Of a stretch of 46,157 nucleotides of DNA, positions 43,369 through 46,157 are shown one piece after another. The stretch spans positions 1 through 46,157 of the forward strand of contig VGZC01000049.1 of the NCBI GenBank assembly GCA_016872725.1, written 5' to 3'. Every line of letters begins with the position of its first letter. Position 1 is the first letter of the stretch. This DNA comes from Planctomycetota bacterium. GTDB taxonomy: Bacteria > Planctomycetota > Planctomycetia > Pirellulales > Pirellulaceae. The notes under the pieces were generated by a model. It did not search any database. It saw nothing but the letters and a program-made list of their open reading frames with translations, and was not told the DNA's origin. The position numbers and the translations under genes were made by a program.

Positions 43369-44195
43369 GCAGCGACTCGATCGAAAATCGTTCCGCGGGT
43401 TCGGATGCGGTTTCCGAGGCGAACGTCGCGCCGGAGGGCGTCGCGCGTGATCCGGCGTCCGTCAGCCATCCGCGATCCGACGTCGGCGAAGGCGGCCCGT
43501 TCGAATCGGACAAGGGCGCCGATCTTGACGGCGAAGCCGAAGGGTCGGCCGATGCCGATGGCGGTGGCGTCGATCTGAGCGATCTGACCGACGAATTCGT
43601 TGGGCATGCCGAGCCGATCGAGGAGGTTTCGTCCGAACCGACCGGCGAGGAACTTGAATTCCACTGGTATATCCTGAAAGTTCAGGTCAACCGCGAGGAT
43701 TCGATCCGCGAGGCGTTGCATCGGCGCGTCGCGCGGGACGGGCTCGAACGGTATTTCGGCGAGATGATCATTCCCACCGAGGATGTGGTCGAGTTCACCA
43801 AGAGCGGCAAGAAGCGCACGGTCAAACGGAAGCTCTTTCCGGGCTACCTCATGGTCCATATGGCGCTCAACGACGACTCGTGGTTCCTCGTCCGCGAGAC
43901 GCCCGGCATCGGCGATTTCACGGGGTCGGCGGGAAAGCCGACCCGCATGGATCCGAACGAGGTCCGGCGTTTGATCAAGACGAAGGATGTTTCGGGCGAG
44001 GCGACCGAGGACGTGCGCATCGCGATCCCCTTCAACGTGAGCGATCGCGTTCGCGTCAAGGAAGGCTACTTCCAGAATTTCGAGGGGGATGTCCACTCGA
44101 TCGACGCCACGAACGGACGCGTGACGGTGATGATCAACATCTTCGGTCGCTCGACCCCCGTGGAATTGCAGCACTGGCAGATGGAGCGGGTGTGA
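43365..44195 (+). CDS. nusG: Transcription termination/antitermination factor NusG with acidic N-terminal extension
   Basis: A 276-residue protein starting at GTG 43365, supported by GGAGGG four bases upstream. The first 98 residues are Asp/Glu/Gly/Ser-rich with no predicted domain. Then the NGN domain (FHWYILKVQVNREDSIREAL, KLFPGYLMVHMALNDDSWFL then VRETPGIGDFTG) and the KOW domain (VSDRVRVKEGYFQNFEGDVH, VTVMINIFGRSTPVELQHWQ) follow. It regulates RNA polymerase pausing and links transcription to translation and Rho. The usual NusG is about 180 residues. The core has about 10 extra residues before the KOW domain. Confidence 0.95.
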   Translation: MSSDSIENRSAGSDAVSEANVAPEGVARDPASVSHPRSDVGEGGPFESDKGADLDGEAEGSADADGGGVDLSDLTDEFVGHAEPIEEVSSEPTGEELEFHWYILKVQVNREDSIREALHRRVARDGLERYFGEMIIPTEDVVEFTKSGKKRTVKRKLFPGYLMVHMALNDDSWFLVRETPGIGDFTGSAGKPTRMDPNEVRRLIKTKDVSGEATEDVRIAIPFNVSDRVRVKEGYFQNFEGDVHSIDATNGRVTVMINIFGRSTPVELQHWQMERV

Positions 44196-44198
44196 GGC

Positions 44199-44213
44199 CC
44201 CTCGCGGCGAGGG
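44199..44213 (+). terminator. Hairpin just after nusG stop
   Basis: CCCTCG-CGG-CGAGGG, a perfect 6-bp stem 3 bases past the TGA, no T-tract. It may be a processing or pausing site between nusG and rplK. Confidence 0.3.
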
Positions 44214-44214
44214 C

Positions 44215-44262
44215 GGCATGCGGCGCGGACGGCATGCGGCGAGGGCGGCATGTGGCGAGGAC
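44215..44262. repeat. 16-bp triple direct repeat between nusG and rplK
   Basis: Three near-identical units (consensus GGCATGCGGCGAGGAC), starting at 44215, 44231 and 44247, with two or three differences between them. They sit in the 159-base nusG-rplK gap, just after the hairpin. Confidence 0.8.
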
Positions 44263-44354
44263 GGACGAACGGTCGGGAACAGGTGCGGAAACGTCAGTAC
44301 GGCAACCTTAAGGACTAGAACCAAGACCCATACGCGGTTGGACGGATACTGGAT

Positions 44355-44780
44355 ATGGCGAAGCAAATGGTGGGACAGGCGAAGTTCCAGGTGCCCGGCG
44401 GCCAAGCGACGCCGGCGCCTCCCGTCGGAACGTCGCTCGGACGGTTCGGCATCAATCTCGGCCAATTCGTGCAACAGTTCAACGAACGGACGCGGGATTA
44501 CAACGGAACGCCGATCCCGGTGATCGTGAGCGTCTACAGCGATCGATCGTTCGACTTTGTGACCAAGAGCCCTCCCGCGGCGTCGCTGCTCAAACAGGCG
44601 GCGGGGATCGCGAAAGGGGCCGGCGTTCCGAACAAGGAAAAGGTCGGAACGGTGACCCGGGCTCAGGTCGAGGACATTTGCCGCAAGAAGATGGCGGACT
44701 TGAACGCGCGCGATCTCGATCATGCCCGGCGCATGATCGAGGGAACGGCGCGCAGCATGGGCATCACGGTGGAGGGCTGA
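44355..44780 (+). CDS. rplK: 50S ribosomal protein L11
   Basis: A 141-residue protein, the usual length. [20 protein letters not shown] then [20 protein letters not shown] is the L11 N-terminal domain that contacts the GTPase centre; [20 protein letters not shown] and [16 protein letters not shown] form the rRNA-binding C-terminal domain. It binds 23S rRNA helices 43-44 and is required for ppGpp synthesis by RelA-type enzymes. It is 3 bases upstream of rplA. Confidence 0.96.
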   Translation: MAKQMVGQAKFQVPGGQATPAPPVGTSLGRFGINLGQFVQQFNERTRDYNGTPIPVIVSVYSDRSFDFVTKSPPAASLLKQAAGIAKGAGVPNKEKVGTVTRAQVEDICRKKMADLNARDLDHARRMIEGTARSMGITVEG

Positions 44781-44783
44781 TTC

Positions 44784-45461
44784 ATGGCCAGGCATTCACG
44801 CCGATATAAGACGCTCGCGGCGAAGGTCCCCGCTCAGGCGGTCGACATCGAACAGGCCGTGACCGTGCTGAAGCAATTCGGAAACACCAAATTCGATCAG
44901 TCGGTCGAGATCCACATGCGGCTTGGAATCGATCCCAAGCAGGCCGACCAATTGGTCCGCGGCAGCGTGGTCCTGCCCCACGGGATCGGCCGGACGCAGC
45001 GCGTGGTTGTTTTCGCGAAAGGGGATTTGGCGGAGGCCGCGAAGGCGGCGGGCGCCGACGTCGTCGGCCAGGAGGATCTGGCGGCTCGGATCAAGGAGGG
45101 CTGGACCGACTTCGATGCCTGCATCGCGGCTCCCGACATGATGGGCCTCGTCGGACCGCTCGGCCGAGTGCTCGGCCCCCGAGGCCTCATGCCGTCGCCC
45201 CGCGCCGGTACGGTGACGCCCGATGTCGGACGGGTGGTCCGGGAATACAAGGCGGGCAAGGTCGAATTCCGCAACGATTCCGGCGGCAATGTCCACGCCG
45301 TTGTCGGCAAGGTCAGTTTCGAACCCGCGAAACTGTGTGACAATATTCGGGCATTCCTCGATCACCTCAACGCCATCAAGCCCCAGGCCGTCCGCGGAAC
45401 CTACGTGCGGGGCGTCTCGGTCTGCACGACCATGGGACCGGGAATCCTCGTCGCCGCGTAG
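44784..45461 (+). CDS. rplA: 50S ribosomal protein L1
   Basis: A 225-residue L1 stalk protein. [60 protein letters not shown] and [20 protein letters not shown] are the conserved blocks. The usual GLMPNPKxGT appears here as [10 protein letters not shown]. In many bacteria L1 represses its own rplK-rplA mRNA; a site for that is expected before rplK but I could not identify it with certainty. Confidence 0.96.
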   Translation: MARHSRRYKTLAAKVPAQAVDIEQAVTVLKQFGNTKFDQSVEIHMRLGIDPKQADQLVRGSVVLPHGIGRTQRVVVFAKGDLAEAAKAAGADVVGQEDLAARIKEGWTDFDACIAAPDMMGLVGPLGRVLGPRGLMPSPRAGTVTPDVGRVVREYKAGKVEFRNDSGGNVHAVVGKVSFEPAKLCDNIRAFLDHLNAIKPQAVRGTYVRGVSVCTTMGPGILVAA

Positions 45462-45508
45462 CCGAACGAGTTCGTCGAACCGCCTCACAGAACCTTCCTG
45501 TCGAAAAT

Positions 45509-45525
45509 CGCACGCATCGCGTGCG
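45509..45525 (+). promoter_or_regulatory. Hairpin in the rplJ leader overlapping the ribosome-site region
   Basis: CGCACGC-ATC-GCGTGCG, a perfect 7-bp stem ending 11 bases before the rplJ ATG. The 75-base gap between rplA and rplJ is where L10 or the L10-L12 complex binds its mRNA in other bacteria. Here the fold could control access to the GTGCGGG region; this is inference. Confidence 0.4.
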
Positions 45526-45536
45526 GGTGAACCATC

Positions 45537-46157
45537 ATGAGCCGTCACGTCAAAGACCTGATTACCCGTGATCTCGCGCGGCGCCTGGAGGGCGTCGAGG
45601 ACGCCTTGCTGGTCGACGTGATCGGCCTCGATTCGGCGGCCACCTACCGGCTCCGCAAGGAGCTCCGCGAAAAGGACGTCCGCCTGATGGTGGTCAAGAC
45701 GAGCCTCGCGGGCCGCGCCGCGGCGGGAACCCGGTTGGCTCCCGCGTTCGAGGGCGCGAACGGTCCGGTCGCCCTTGTTTGGGGCGGCGAGGATTTCATT
45801 GCGTTGTCCAAGACGATCACCAAGGTGCTCAAAGGCGGAAAGTACGACAAGCTCGCCGCCCGAGGCGGCGTGATGGATGGCGAACGGTTAACGCCAGAGC
45901 GGGTCGAGCAGATCAGCAAGTGGCCCAGCCGCGCGGGACAGTTGTCGATCCTCGTCGGCCAGATCCTCGCTCCGGGCGCTCGGCTCGCTTCCCAGCTCAA
46001 CGCGCCCGGCGGCGCGCTCGTCAGCCAGCTCGATACGATGGTCGACAACGCGAGCGGTTCGGAGGCTGGCGAGTCGAGTGGCGAGCCGGCGGCGGGCGCG
46101 GAGCCGGCGGCGGGCGCGGAGCCGGCGGCGGGCGCGGAGCCGGCGGCGGGCGCGGAG
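45537..46157 (+). CDS. rplJ: 50S ribosomal protein L10 (3' partial)
   Basis: ATG 45537 opens a frame that stays open to the window end (207 codons seen). MSRHVKDLITRDLARRLEG, ALLVDVIGLDSAATYRLRKE, RLMVVKTSLAGRAAAG and GPVALVWGGEDFIALSKTIT are L10 motifs; the protein forms the base of the L7/L12 stalk. The C-terminus ends in tandem E-P-A-A-G-A units, an added tail not seen in most L10 proteins. rplL and rpoB are expected just beyond the window. Confidence 0.9.
   Translation, partial: MSRHVKDLITRDLARRLEGVEDALLVDVIGLDSAATYRLRKELREKDVRLMVVKTSLAGRAAAGTRLAPAFEGANGPVALVWGGEDFIALSKTITKVLKGGKYDKLAARGGVMDGERLTPERVEQISKWPSRAGQLSILVGQILAPGARLASQLNAPGGALVSQLDTMVDNASGSEAGESSGEPAAGAEPAAGAEPAAGAEPAAGAE
46083..46157 (+). 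repeat. 18-bp tandem repeat at the 3' end of rplJ
   Basis: GAGCCGGCGGCGGGCGCG repeats four times from 46083 and continues into the window end. It encodes EPAAGA units in the L10 frame. All four copies are identical, indicating recent expansion. Confidence 0.95.

Overview
The window is GC-rich DNA from a bacterium that looks like a planctomycete. The evidence is a dense set of gene families typical of that phylum: exported quinoprotein-type beta-propellers opening with a W-R-G-P motif, an adjacent DUF1800/DUF1501 pair, a TIGR03009-type protein, a DUF1570-type metalloprotein, a Cys-type sulfatase, and DUF5010- and DUF4838-like proteins. Many genes start with Tat-like or Sec-like signal peptides. 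The phylum call is inference from family content; no rRNA is present.

Layout. 1-3.8 kb (+): the end of a MacA/HlyD-type adaptor carrying a Gly-rich repeat and four EF-hand loops, a MacB-type permease and a beta-propeller protein. 3.9-10.5 kb (-): a double U32 peptidase, an alkaline phosphatase, a Tat-exported sugar isomerase-like TIM barrel and a DUF1570-type metallopeptidase. 10.7-12.3 kb: queD, an exported unknown on the other strand, and an array of 48-bp repeats each containing a perfect hairpin. 12.3-16.1 kb (-): two overlapping beta-propeller genes. 16.3-18.1 kb (+): a DUF971 protein and a ceramidase-like Tat protein. 18.1-22.6 kb (-): DUF1501, DUF1800 and a large exported unknown. 23.0-25.8 kb (+): two carbohydrate-active-like proteins. 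25.9-26.0 kb: tRNA-Lys with a strong terminator. 26.1-27.3 kb: a gene graveyard, where an M50 protease fragment is joined in frame to a ceramidase fragment that itself has an internal deletion, next to a glycoside-hydrolase-like tail on the other strand. 27.3-34.9 kb (-): sulfatase, lutC, lutB, lutA, an M28 aminopeptidase with a PDZ domain, and a TIGR03009 protein. 35.3-40.3 kb (+): lysS, a LolC/E-type permease, LolD and a branched-chain aminotransferase. 40.4-40.5 kb: a hexanucleotide array.

40.7-46.2 kb (+) is a highly conserved translation and transcription block: tRNA-Thr(UGU), tRNA-Tyr(GUA), tRNA-Gly(UCC), tRNA-Thr(GGU), tuf, tRNA-Trp(CCA), secE, nusG, rplK, rplA and rplJ (cut by the window end). 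The first five genes are in the same order as E. coli thrU-tyrU-glyT-thrT-tufB.

How the genes fit together. Housekeeping functions (lysS, Lol export, tRNA-tuf-secE-nusG-rpl) lie at the right end. The rest is an accessory surface and periplasm toolkit: efflux, sulfated glycan and glycoside breakdown, phosphatase and peptidases, plus L-lactate oxidation by LutABC. I do not see a recognisable defence or secretion system. The least explained signals are the graveyard fusion, the 48-bp hairpin array that a signal-peptide ORF runs into, the EF-hand adaptor, and the altered switch I of EF-Tu.
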